Shown here: positions 24,955-37,300 of the stretch, piece by piece | Position numbering within the stretch: position 1 is the stretch's first letter | Layout: each line of letters opens with the position of its first letter | DNA from: Acanthaster planci | Taxonomy: Eukaryota > Echinodermata > Asteroidea > Valvatida > Acanthasteridae | Length of the DNA stretch: 64,000 nt | Assembly (NCBI RefSeq): GCF_001949145.1 | Contig: NW_019091423.1 | Coordinates: 771,451-835,450, forward strand | Direction: 5' to 3' | Position numbers and translations under genes: made by a program | Notes under the pieces: model-generated | Databases searched by the model: none | The model's input: only the letters and a program-made list of their open reading frames with translations | Told to the model about the DNA's origin: nothing

Positions 24955-25498
24955 GTAATACCACAGGCATAGTATACAAATATGGACTGCTTTGATGATC
25001 CAAGGAGCATTCTGTTTTCCCTCGGCAAATAGTTTTACTTTACCGCGAGATAAAGCAGTCAATATTTGTTTCATAATACCTCCCCACAGATTCTGCAAAA
25101 GCTAAAAATCATTAATGAAACACCAAACTGGTATTTACGTTCATCAAATTTAATTCAAGAATTCCAAGCGGAACAGCAAAGTTTGAATACTTTCATTAAC
25201 CAATGTTGTTTGCTATGAGCCGAAATACCCATGCTTTCGGTGCTACGGATATAGTTCTTTGGTTGCTACGGATATAGTTCTTTGGTTGCTACGGGTATAG
25301 TTCTTTGGTTGCTACGGATATAGTTCTTTGGTTGCTACGGGTATAGTTCTTTGGTTGCTACGGGTATAGTTCTTTTCAGAATGAGGCTGCATGGTATAGT
25401 CTTTTTGAAGCGGTGGTATAAAAATAGTAAAACTAACAAGCGTCACATGACACACTTTCGGCAATCAAGATACAAAATCTGTGGGTGAGGTGTTATAA
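24955..25498. mobile_element. TIR element, copy 1 of a family also at 62.6 kb
   Basis: Inner terminal repeats are TACCTCCCCACAGATTCTGC (near 25077) and CAAAATCTGTGGGTGAGGTG (near 25473). The interior includes AACAAGCGTCACATGACACAC (near 25435) and the expanded 23-bp unit. The same landmarks occur in reverse order and orientation at 62629-63240, and similarity also covers 24955-25072 outside the inner repeats. It has no coding capacity. Confidence 0.7.
25242..25376. repeat. 23-bp tandem array inside the TIR element
   Basis: Six copies start at 25242, 25265, 25288, 25311, 25334 and 25357 with core GATATAGTTCTTTGGTTGCT, differing at a single A/G position. The related element at 62.7 kb holds one inverted copy (near 62762-62790). 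Confidence 0.95.
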
Positions 25499-26077
25499 AA
25501 ACGCATAGACCCCAGTCTTGCGCGTATAACCGTGGTTTTGAAAAGTATGGGCAAACTATGAGCGAAGCGATGGATGGCAGCGCGTCCAGTGCGCATTATT
25601 TTACAATCGAAAAATTGGCTTTATAGAATTTCATGGCTGCAATTCTTCAACTGTGCATATAAATTCCCTAAACCAAGGGGCCCTGACCGAGAGATGAATT
25701 TGCCCATAGTTTTGATTTTAATCTGTAGTTTTGAATACGACCTAGCTGTCTATGTGTTTATATGTCTGTGAGTAATATAAGGGCACCTGAGCAGGGTGTA
25801 CATGTATAAGCTTGTGGAGGGCCTGAAGGTCGAATTCATTCTGAAAGGAGTTACAGCAGTTCTCAAGGAATGCCAGAATATTATATGTTATATGTATGTT
25901 GCTTTTCCTGTTAGGTTTCGTTGCAAGTCCTCAAGGGAATATCTTGGAGTGAAGGTGTGCTTACTGAAACAATCGACACACTGAAACAACCAGACAGAAG
26001 CCCAATAACTCTGTGGACACAAATCCATTTAATAAGTAGGATTACTACTGACCGTGTTGAAAATTAGAAAATTACAG

Positions 26078-28594
26078 ATGAGTGAAGATTTTACGAGCAC
26101 GGGTTTGAAAGACGTCATCATGAGTTTACAGGAGGAATGTCAGAAACTATCAGAAGTGAAGGAAGAACCTGAGGGTGAACAGATTGAAGACTATTTTGGA
26201 AAGTGTGCAGGGGACGCAGACGATGATGGAGAAGATGGATTTGATGATGATGACCTGGATTACGAGCCAGGCAGAGAATCCCGTAGAACTACAAGGTCAG
26301 TCAGAGCAATGCCTGGAAGAAAAGGAAAGAAACAACGTCGGTCATGGAACCTGACCTACTCACACGAACAGAGGGTCCGAATGGGTTATTACGGTGCTAA
26401 ATGGGGCGTTAAAGCCATGAAGAAGAGATATCCGGGGGTTAAAGACAGTACGGCTAGGGATATGTGTAACTATGTACTGGCCCTCGTTAGGGATGGGATA
26501 CTAACCCTTGACCTCCCACTTGAAAAGCAGGTCATCCCGCCAAAAATGAGAAACGGCTTTCCAGTTCAGTCTGTTATACAAATTAAAGAGAGTTCGTCGT
26601 TTGAGCCGAATTCTGAACCCGGATCAAATCAGGAGCCAGCTCAGAAGGGTGGAACAGATATCACTCCACCCACTTCAAAGAATTGGCTCGCAGGAATAGG
26701 CGGGAAAAATCAGCCATTTGGTAATATGTCCATGGAAACGACCGATAAAGCTCTCCAGCCTCCATCGACGAACCATGGCGATGGCTCACCTTCTTCGACC
26801 TTGTCTTTTGAGGACAGAGTGAAGATAGGGTTCATGGCGGCATTAGAGGGATCCACTATCGCGGTGAAAAAGTGCGAGGAGTCAGATAGCAAGGTAAGAG
26901 AATGCCGCAATCTGGTCATCAGGTTAATTCAGTCCGGTAAACTTTCCCTCGATGTCCCGCTGGAGCAGCAGGAGATACCGACGGAGGACCCCGAGGAACC
27001 TGTCCCTCCTGAACCGGTCAGACGCGGTCGACCACCCAAGCATAGTTTTGGGAGATTCACTTTGCCACCAGAAGCCAAAACTTTCTTGATTAGCAGTCGA
27101 ACGACCATGCAGAATAATCCGCCTCCCCTACAGCCAACACCGACTGAAAGCGAGAACCACAGCCAAAGAAACGTGCAGATGAACCCTTCTGAGGTCTCGC
27201 CCAGTCCTTGGAACGACCACGTCCAATTGCAACGGGGCAGTAAAGACATTTTTCTGGGCAGTGATTTGGCGTTTCGTCGATGGAGGAACAGACGAACCTC
27301 GCTGAAATTCCAAAGTGACGAGGCATTTGCAATGCACCTCATGGACGTACATGATGCCTTCTGTTCTGAACAATGTAGCGGCGGGGGCAGACATGAGCAC
27401 CAACAAGGAACACAGGTAACTCGTCTATACCTATTAAACTAAAATTGGACTCAAGGTAAAAGTCCCGATGTCTAATTAATTTAAATTGCCCCCCCATGTA
27501 TGAAGGTATAAAGAAGGGCAGGGACCACAGTGAATGCACGTTGGACTGGCATTCCTTCACGGTAGAAAAATCATAATTGCTCATAAGAAGTCAGGGGACC
27601 GCCTCAGTTTGCGTTTGAAGAGAAATTTTATGGAAGTTTTATTTAAAAGCTTAAAAAATTTGATCTTCTGAATCATTCACGGTATGTGGAGAAAACATAA
27701 CCGATGATTCTGTCTTTAACCACAATATGCACTGCAAAATGTTCTCTTTCATTCGACTAATGTCTTGTCTATGTAACCCTTCAGTGATTGTAACCATTAA
27801 CGAGTTAATACTGACGCCGTCTGGACTGACACATGCTGAATAACTGGAACTTTTTTTCTGAAAAGCGGCGCAAAGTTAATTTTGAGTGATTGTATTAAAA
27901 CTGGGGCAAACAAGACGAACTTAAAATCGTCATCAAGCTAAGTATCCTCTTTTAAAAACCGTGTCTGTTGCAATTACTGCCAGGAATATTTTATGTTTAA
28001 AACAGGCAGTATTTGCTTGCGCTATTTTGGGGAAAGGGGACACACTGTGTATACGTCACTGGGTCGACGGCTCAAGATGGTTGACACTTGGCCTAGGCTT
28101 TAAAAGAAGACAATAAAAGTCAGTCATTGATAAAATGTACTCCAAATTGGACTGAGAAATATCTTTAAGGTGTCCGAAAAGACTCAAAGATCTTGAAAAC
28201 CCTCATACTGAAATGTTTTGTTCTTCCAAAATTCTAAGCCCATCATGTCGTGTCATCAGCTGTGTAAATGCCTGCAGTTGTACTGACGTTTGGGAAATTA
28301 TGGCTCCATATTGCAGAATAATTGACAATACAACATTTGTACTAACTCGATTTCAACACCATCATTTTGTGATTTGTTGTTCTGGGAATAATAAGAAAAA
28401 TAAAGTAACCGCACAGGAAAGGGTTTTATTACATTTCTCCATCCTGATTTCCTTTTACTGCTATTTCTACCATAGGGTAAAAGGCTTACAGTTTCCCTGT
28501 CAGCTGCAGTGTTTTCATAACTGATAACTGGCTTGAAATTTTTGGGGTCAGTTGAAATTCTCTGTATTCCTTTGTTTTCTTACAGGTCAGTTAG
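26078..28594 (+). CDS. Protein with duplicated HTH-like module and AT-hook
   Basis: The gene is not recognised by name. The main exon is 26078-27415; the ATG at 26078 is the first in frame after an upstream stop at 26033. After donor CAG|GTAACT, an acceptor at 28585 gives a two-codon final exon (28586-28594); reading through the donor instead ends at 27442. It encodes about 448 residues. The N-terminus is acidic (Asp run near 50-62), then comes a basic patch. Module 1 (about 90-153; YSHEQRVRMGYYGAKWG, then KKRYPG) and module 2 (about 243-301; SFEDRVKIGFMAALEG) resemble homeodomain-like HTH segments found in transposase-derived proteins. Each ends with a matching tail (LTLDLPLEKQVIP and LSLDVPLEQQEIP). 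An AT-hook (RRGRPPKH) is near 315-322. Near the C-terminus, AFAMHLMDVH resembles half of a C2H2 finger. It is likely nuclear and DNA-binding; a domesticated transposon origin is inferred. Confidence 0.7.
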
Positions 28595-30290
28595 AATCAG
28601 TCAGAATTCCTCTCCGGTAAGATTCCCGGCGCCCTGTGAAGATGTGCGTGAAAGATGAAGCAAGACTTGTTCGTAGTCCAAAGTCATAGACGAATGAAAT
28701 GATATACAGTACATATTTTGTGTTCCTTGTAAATTTTCGAACAGAAATCTGCTGCGCGTCTCTCGATGATTGTCTGACAGCTTTCACTTTTTACACTATT
28801 TTTCGTTTCACATCCTCTATGGATAGGCCTGTGACCTCGTTAATCTTTGCACTTGCGTATCCATAATGTAAATTCAAGCAACTTTGTTAAGGCTGTTGAT
28901 TCATTGTTTTGTTTGCTTTGTTTGGTTTAGGCGGAAACACTTTCGATTTAGAAATGTCATTTCGTAATTGGAAATGACACACATCCGTCTTTCAGCTCAG
29001 TTCGATGACTTGGAATTCACATTTCAGATTTTTGTCGTCTTCGCTATTGGGTCGACAATTTTACACAACCACAATGAAATTACAAATAAGAAGCAAAGTG
29101 CAGTTCAACACTTGATTAATCTTTAGTTTTACATTTTCCGTTTTGATTCTTACCACGCCCCCTACGTTTCATTCTGGCAGTCCACAAGTACTACTCTAAA
29201 ACATTATTACCCGTTGTGATCAACTCGAAGTAGTGTTGATGATTTAAGAACATGTTTCTATTTCTACATGTTTCTTTTGTTTAGCTTACAAATACCTTTT
29301 CTGTTAATATGTAGAATAATCTAGAATATCAATGAAGCATGCATGTGCGTTCTGGCGTATGAGAATTTCTCTTTTCAGATATGAAGTCTGCCTATTCATA
29401 ATATACCATATGGATTTCTGTCAGAAGTAAACCACCAATTAATTTGTGGGTCAGATTATTATTATTATTATTTGTGTATTATTTTTTTGGATAAAAACTG
29501 CATGCAATATATAATTTGGGCAATTTGGAGCACCTTGTGTATATGGTAGATGGACGAAATTCAATGCAATGTCAGATCCACATTTTCGACCAATAAGATG
29601 GTTCAGTTTAGATGTAAAAGCTTGCAATTACATACCATGCAATTTCACAAATTGGAAAGAAAAATCGAGTGTTTGGGTATTCAAATTTGCAAATAGGAAA
29701 AAATTGTGAGATGCAAGCAAGACAATTAAAAAAGCAGTTGTCATCGATTTATTCTCCAGAATGTGATTGTTCCTTTATTACCAATTCGAAATAAATGCCT
29801 AAGAACTGTTTCATAAGGTGTTGATATTGCTCTAATTATACTGTCCTAAATGCTAGACTCAAACGTAATTAACTGCAGAAGCTATTACAACAACATTTCA
29901 AATGTTCAACTCTGATGGAAGCGTTCTTTAGCAATAAATAAAACTCGGTGGAACTTGCAGATCATCTTGGAATTAATAAAAATATTATGCTGGATCCATC
30001 GTAGTAGCGTATGTAAGAGATCTAGATGATGAGAAATCGTGCCCAGCGGAGGGGTAAGATACTCAAAAACACGATGATTAGAGAGCTCTCATTTGCAAGA
30101 AATTATTGACTGCAATCGACTTCTGAACCTTGAATAGTTGAAGAAAAACATGAGGGAAAATATATCAGAAAAATTTGAAGTCTCCACCGGCACTATCGCA
30201 AGGGCATGCGCATTACGGAGTGCTGACGCTGAAACTTCTTGAAGACGTTCCAGAGGCAAGAACGCCACCAAAGTCTGTATCAACCCTTGA

Positions 30291-30572
30291 AGTGCATGTG
30301 CAGAGTATTTCCTGAGGGAGGGAGTTTTCGGCCATAACGTTCACAAAGATGAAACAGGCTACTTCGAGGTCACATGGCAGAGCTCTAAAGAAAATACCAG
30401 CAAGATGAGTGCAGAAAATGGACAAATGGACCGTATCTGTAGTGTTATCTCTTATTCTGATATTCACCATCTAATCGGCTTCAAGACTGCAACATGGGAC
30501 AGCTTCGAAAGATTCCTAGCTGATACTGTTAGGAAATGCCGTGACCTGTTCTCAAGAGGTGAAGCAATATAG
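30291..30572 (+). pseudogene. Orphan open frame, possible decayed exon
   Basis: Ninety-three codons without a stop lie between TGA (30288) and TAG (30570). The peptide looks protein-like (for example KDETGYFEVTWQSS and WDSFERFLADTVRKCRDLF) and mixes charged and aromatic residues unlike nearby random frames. No ATG opens it, and no family is recognised. It could be an exon, a retroelement remnant or chance. Confidence 0.3.
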
Positions 30573-32261
30573 CTGAACGACAAAACCAGGCACCATATAC
30601 ACACCAAGCTGACGGAGGAAACAAACTCATTGATTTAAAGTTTCCTCTCTATTCGCTCTTTGCACGCTGCCGCCGTAAGCGTGGAGAGCTCGAACTGACA
30701 GCTTTACACAAAAACATAGCGGGTTTAGTGAACCGGGAACCAGTGAACCGGGAACCACTAAACCGGCCGTATGTACATGGTGTAATTGTGTGAAGCTGCC
30801 AGTTCGAGAATCTAAATGCTTATGGCGGCAGCCTGCGTAGACCTAATACCCACTTTTCCTGTACTGACGTGACACTGTTACTGTAGCCTATAGTCACAAG
30901 AATACTTGGACTTCCTAAATGCCAGAGATGCACGGGAAGCCTTCGAAGGGGGGGGGGACGACGGAACATGTCCCCCCATGAATTTGGTACAGGGGGACAC
31001 AATGTCGATGTCCCCTCCATGTTTTAAGCAAAACAAAATACTAAAGGACTTGATGGATTGAGGATTTCCCCTTTTGAGTTTTTATTAATGGAATAAGATA
31101 ATAAACACGATGTGCACAAAAAGTGTAAACTGATGTCCGCCTGCATGGAACAGGCTGATATGCGGCCTGTGTGGAGATCAGTACAGTCCAGCTATGAACT
31201 ATGAGCCCTGTTTTGGCCCCTCGGAAATGCCGAGATATGGGAATATTGTGATTATACAGTCAGTGTTGATTTAGATGCGTTATCTCCCAGTATCCACTGT
31301 TAACATTTATTTCATAAGCAAGGCTATGACATATAAATGTAAATCGTTAAAAATAATTTGAAATGAAAACAAAACTGATAATATGACATTAAAACAAAAT
31401 CTTGCATCGTTCTTTTATTTCCATTTATTTAAATACAGCGCAGGAATGAAAACAAAAAATCACATTCAACCAACGCCTCGTCAGGCGACCGCTAAACTGA
31501 ACGACCAATTAAAACAAATAGTAAAGTGTCAAATCTGAAAACGAAAATGGACGCCTAAAATTCAAAACGGATCATGGGAACTATCAGAGGCAAATCTGCT
31601 TCAACTTGGTCACTTGAAACGAAAGGTTATATTTCAAATACATTTTACATGGTTATCATGAAATGTACATAGAAACGAATTAAATGTAATCCACAAAGTA
31701 CAGGACGATGACACCGAGACATGAATTCCAAATAATTGTCATTTAAAGAGTTTTCCATTTATAGCATAATACTTCTGTCCAGAGAAAACTTTATAAAGTT
31801 TTTTATTTAGGTTTGTAAGAATACACCTTCAGTCAATGATTACGTGTTCCGATAATTTACAACAAAATATACAAATTTATATGTAAAGTGGCATACTATA
31901 GCCTTTATGGGGCCAAAACTTAAGCTTCAAAATAAGAGCGAAACTTGATAACGGAAAAGAAATTGGATTATGGTTAATAACATAAATACGTACAACCAGA
32001 ACGATGTGGCTAGATTTCAGAAATAGATTTTGCTTTGTTTGTGTCACAGAAGTAGTTTGAAATAAGGAGATGAAAGGGGGAAAGCATGAAATGAATTGAA
32101 ATGAATACAAGATCTACCACATTAAGTAAAAATATTTCTTGTTTCACTCGAAAAAGAATACAAATATTGAATACTCCAACATAGACCATGCAGTCCAAAC
32201 AGTTCTATCTATGCTAGGTTCTATGACAAGGATTCACAGCCAGCATTGATGTTTGAAGTCA

Positions 32262-32279
32262 ACTCCCAAATTTGGGAGT
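32262..32279. repeat. 18-bp perfect palindrome
   Basis: ACTCCCAAATTTGGGAGT is exactly self-complementary with no loop. Whether it is a binding site or chance cannot be told. Confidence 0.6.
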
Positions 32280-33741
32280 GCAGTGTACATGTGGGTAGTG
32301 ATGCTTGTATTGGTTTTCTGCAAAGGATTTGCATGGGAAACTTAAGATCTCCCGGAAACTACTCAAAAAGCACCTATGCCTGATATTGTTTAGAAAACCG
32401 AAAAGGACCAGTTAGTTTGGATGTTAAACAATTAAGGTACATGTACACGGAATCAATCAGAAAATGATAAAACGTTATTCCACCACGTTATCATAAAATT
32501 ATAGAATCAGTTTTTGGAATGCATCAACCATTGCTAACAGACAAGACAGCTGCAGAACAAATTCACAATAAATCTACGTTATTTGTAAGAATACCAACTG
32601 GGAATACTCAAAGTACTGAAACCTATAATACGCTGTGGAGGATTAATGCAGTACTATAAAAATGTTTTCGTTTCAAAATCTGACTAGTAATACATTTCTT
32701 TTACTTTCCATTCATAAAAGTGGGTTAGTTTGAAAATAGTCATCTCAAGAATGCTTATAAACCCTCGCATTCTTCACGTAATAGAAACTTTACAGCCCGC
32801 ATTGGATTGGGTACTTCATATTGGATTATATTGCTCCAAAATATATACAAATACTACAATTAATTGGTTAATGTATAAATTTACGTCTTAATTTAAAACA
32901 TTGGTTTCTATAAATATGCAAAAACAAAAGAAGGTAAAAATGATCATTTTCATTTAATGATATAATATCGGAAAACTGGTGAGTTGCTGAAGGCACCACT
33001 GTGGCAATAGGGCACATGAATCAATATAGGAATGAAAATCTAAATGTTACTGCTAATTAAAAAAAAACAGAGAAAGGATGTGATCTTGCACAAAAAACAA
33101 ACCTCTCTGGGAAGAAAATTTCGAATAGCAATGCCATGGATTCATACTTAAAAGAATTCAAAAGCAATCTAACACCAAACTTTGTTACTGAAAGAAACCC
33201 ATCACACTTTTAAAGCGTTCCCTGACAGGGATGGTGCTACATCATAAACTAAATTTAAGTGGAAAAACAAACAGCAAAATGGATCATATAGCACCCCTTG
33301 CACTATGACGTATTTTTATGAACACAATTAAAACTGTCATGCTTAAAACAACTTGAATAGCATTGATGTGATTCTGAACTGTCATAACCAGACAATTTCA
33401 CTGACTTTGACAGAGAGCCTCTTATGATATGACTGCCATGAAATCAAGTCCCCCTCACATAATCAGAATACACATGTTCCTTTTTATTCAATGACTGATC
33501 ATTTCCATTTTGGTTGTGGCTTTGATTAATCAAACAGGTGATTTATTTTGGTGCATTCTCCTTTTACCAAAATCCCCATTCGATATCAGCAAGTACATCC
33601 ATGCTGCGTTATCCTACTTCCTTTTGAAACAGCTTGCTTGGAATACTTATGAAATTTGGTGTAAATAAGGCTTTGCTTTGTTTGTTTCGGTGCATGTTCT
33701 TGTGTCTTTGAAATAGAAGTCTGCATTTTTGTGAAGTATTT

Positions 33742-33747
33742 TTTATT
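33742..33747 (-). terminator. Candidate poly(A) signal for the VWA gene
   Basis: TTTATT on the plus strand reads AATAAA on the minus strand, about 650 bases past the stop codon at 34398. It is the first canonical signal beyond the sequence gap; others may lie inside the gap. Confidence 0.3.
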
Positions 33748-33872
33748 ATGACACAATAGTTGAATGCCTGACTGACTTGGCCTCATATTTACTGTCACAT
33801 AACTGCGTTGTTCCTCTTGAAACACTGCACTTTGTCATTTACAAGGACGACTGCAGAACAAGAAATATAGAA

Positions 33873-34395
33873 GTACTGANNNNNNNNNNNNNNNNNNNNN
33901 NNNNNNNNNNNNNNNNNNNNNNNNNNNNNNNNNNNNNNNNNNNNNNNNNNNNNNNNNNNNNNNNNNNNNNNNNNNNNNNNNNNNNNNNNNNNNNNNNNNN
34001 NNNNNNNNNNNNNNNNNNNNNNNNNNNNNNNNNNNNNNNNNNNNNNNNNNNNNNNNNNNNNNNNNNNNNNNNNNNNNNNNNNNNNNNNNNNNNNNNNNNN
34101 NNNNNNNNNNNNNNNNNNNNNNNNNNNNNNNNNNNNNNNNNNNNNNNNNNNNNNNNNNNNNNNNNNNNNNNNNNNNNNNNNNNNNNNNNNNNNNNNNNNN
34201 NNNNNNNNNNNNNNNNNNNNNNNNNNNNNNNNNNNNNNNNNNNNNNNNNNNNNNNNNNNNNNNNNNNNNNNNNNNNNNNNNNNNNNNNNNNNNNNNNNNN
34301 NNNNNNNNNNNNNNNNNNNNTGTTCAATGAGTCTTGGATCTCACAGGCTTTGCTTAGGGAAAGAACTTAGAGTACTGAATGTTCAATGAGTCTTG
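33873..34395. repeat. 58-bp tandem repeat spanning an assembly gap
   Basis: The N run covers 33880-34320. Right of it, TGTTCAATGAGTCTTGG occurs at 34321 and again at 34379, giving a 58-base unit that ends AGTACTGAA. Left of it, the last bases before the gap are AGTACTGA. The missing DNA is therefore likely a tandem array of this unit, located in the 3' UTR of the VWA gene. Confidence 0.65.
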
Positions 34396-34397
34396 GT

Positions 34398-37300
34398 TTA
34401 GTTGATGTTTCCCATTTTCATCTGCCCTTTGTGTTTCTGGAACATGTTGCTTGTTGCATTTTTCATCTTATAGAAGAGATTCGCTTGCTTATCTGTGATC
34501 TTCTGTCTTCTCTTTTTGGCCTGAACAATAAGAAAGAAGAAACAAAATTAACTTGTTGGGATTCAGCAAACTGATGACATACATAATGAGGCACCAATTC
34601 AACAGGTTTTGTTTAGTTTTAATTATTTTTAAAATGCTGAGAAAAAGAAAAACCATAATCAGCTACTATTTGTACACAACTGATAATCTAATCCCTGGTA
34701 ATCTATGCACAAAACATATCATGGGTACCAGGTAAAATCACTACATAGTCCCAATTCAACTTGCCCCCAGTAGTGTTAACCCAACTTTCTTCTTTGTTAT
34801 TTAGAGGGTGCTTTCACAGAGTGGAGTCTTCTTGAATGTGTTCCTATTATTGCTGACATCAAGATTAAGTTTACCTTCTTTGACAGTCCCCGTTTGGCTG
34901 ATTTCTGGTTTCCAATAAAGAATGTGTATTCTGCCGGTTCATCTTCCTCATCTTCAAAGCCTGCACCTGGTCTGGCCCCGGGCTGACGGCGAGCAGACTA
35001 AACAAAATGGAATTGATTGGGCATTAAGCAAAGAACATAATTCCACTTACAGAGTACAAAAAAGAACAAAAATTCCTTTAGTGAAACCTGCCAAAAAACA
35101 GAGACTTTAAACCCGGTCTGTACAGTGAAACATACTCTGTGAACTAAAAAACAATTTTGAAAAAAAAAATCTTTCAGCTGTTTCTCAAAAACAATAGCTC
35201 AACTAGAAGATACATGTAAAGTGTTAAGAAAACTGCAAGATCTTGGTCTTACTGTGTGGGCTCTGTAGAGTTCTGACTGGATTGGAGCCAAGGTGGCTAC
35301 AAAGGACTGGTACACATCTTCTCCTTCATCACCTTGATGTTGTCTGAAAGATTATGAAATCGACATCATTAAGATAAACTAAAACAAGGAAATACCATTA
35401 CTACAGCAGCAATATAATCATACATCTATTGTACCCATTCAACTTGAGAGGCAAGTCACAATATGCTACGTGTCCTGGTTGAAGAGGCATTGAATGCATG
35501 TGCATAACATGTATGCGAGTGTGGTATCGTTGCTGTTCTAACTTCTATTTCTGGATGCTGGAGCAGTGTCTTTAGATTATATTCACATAAGTACACAATT
35601 TACCTAGACTACTAAAGCACAGTTAAGAAGTGTAGGTAATAGATATGCTTTTTGGTCAATACTCTCTTGAGTAATGATCCCAACAATCTGGAAGACTGTA
35701 AACAGCCAATCCATGAACTCAGTAAATTGACTGCAGGTATAGTACTGGAGAGGTTTGAGTCCATTAGGATGAGATGCCTCACTCAGTAGAAGGCTGCTAT
35801 GCAATACTGGTGGTTGTGGGTTCACATCTCTTCTAAATCATTTGTCATTCTATCTGTTGATGACTTTTCTCAAGGGTATACGCGGAGTTTAGGGGGACAA
35901 ACCCCTCGTGTTTTGGAGCATTTCATACGCACCAGATTGCAGAATTTGATTATCTTTTTAAAGTTTTCCTGAGCATGCCCCCTGCACTCCCAGTCTAGAA
36001 ATCCCCTTCGGGAACCCAAGCCATTACATTACCAGTGCCATTTCTTATCATATTGTGATAAGACGCCTGTCTCTATCCAGAGGATCTGTGTAGCATTCTC
36101 CAAGTAGAGACAGGCACACATACATAAATGATTTACTCACGCATGTCTCTCCACAAGCTTCTGGGTTACTAGAGCATTAATACGAGCCTCTCCATACAGA
36201 CCCTCCACGGCTAGCTTAGCTGCTGACTGAGCAGCATGAGCACCCAGAACAGCAACATTGGCATCTAGTCAAGGTGATACAAACAAGACAACATAGGACA
36301 CATCAGTTATACTTTGAATTTGTCAATCAAATACAATTTCTAATTGCTTGAGGGCAATAAACAACACAGTAGAAGTATTTGAAATTTTTGACTTATTTTT
36401 GGACAAGTTAAAGTACAGCAAGAAACCAGCGAGTTACTATCATCACTCAAATGAGGCATTCTAAATCTATGTCAAAGATTGGTATTTTATCCAATTTCAA
36501 TTAGGACCCACAACTGTTCTAAAAAAACTGATTTAGCATGGTCTGAGGAATTAAATTTTTCAACCTCGTTCATACAAGTATTAATGCAAATGTCAGACAA
36601 TTTGTGGAGCCAAAATACTGGGACAGTGGAAATTCAAATCCTCATGCCTGTTAAGTTTTAACAAGAATGTTTTGACAACTATGAACTTAGGTAACAAACA
36701 ATAAGATACCAACGATTTGTCTTCCAAGCTAGGAGAACCTAAGATATAGAGAGCACACTTCAGCCAAGTTTGTTCACAAAATGAATCTGTAGGATTACCA
36801 TGGAAACTGATGCCACACCACAAATTAATACTCAACTTACTCTGTTCAGCAAAATGGCGGTCTTTGGTGATTGGTCGATCCATGGTGATGACTCGTAGAT
36901 TTTGTGCACCGTCTCGTCCTGTAAAATATATCTGTAACTGGAATGGCAGTCTTTCCATTCCTTCTATCATACTCTTGGGATTTATCGAGTCATAAACGGG
37001 CTCTTCTTTCACTGTCATCAGAAGAGAGAAAGACAATATGAATGGATCCACACCTAACTGGATCAGATCAGATCAGATCAGATCAAATCAGATCAAATCA
37101 GATCAGATCAGATCAGATCAGATCAGATCAGATCAGATCAGATCAGATCAGATCAGATCAGATCAGATCAGATCAGATCAGATCAGATCAGATCAGATCA
37201 GATCAGATCAGATCAGATCAAATCAAATCAAATCAAATCAAATCAAATCAAATCAAATCAAATCAAATCACCAAGGGACTGATGCAATACAATACCTTCA

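Larger units (their letters stand above)
15335..26032. other. Intergenic stretch with many repeats
   Basis: No conserved coding exon is recognised across 10.7 kb. It holds SINE copies, minisatellites, a GC-rich patch, a (TA)n run and a TIR element, listed separately, plus one possible promoter and first exon near 21.2 kb. Short frames here, for example on the minus strand at 18343-18567 and 23675-24013, have no recognisable domain. Confidence 0.5.
28595..34397. other. Intergenic stretch, partly possible 3' UTR
   Basis: It is AT-rich with no recognised exon. It contains the unassigned open frame at 30291-30572, a short palindrome, and the gap-bounded tandem repeat. The right part may be 3' UTR of the minus-strand gene ending at 34398; a minus-strand AATAAA lies at 33742-33747. 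Confidence 0.5.

Noticed and set aside
33777-34370. Open frame across the first N run
   Set aside because: It is an artefact of reading N as coding; the same holds for frames over 60844-61764.
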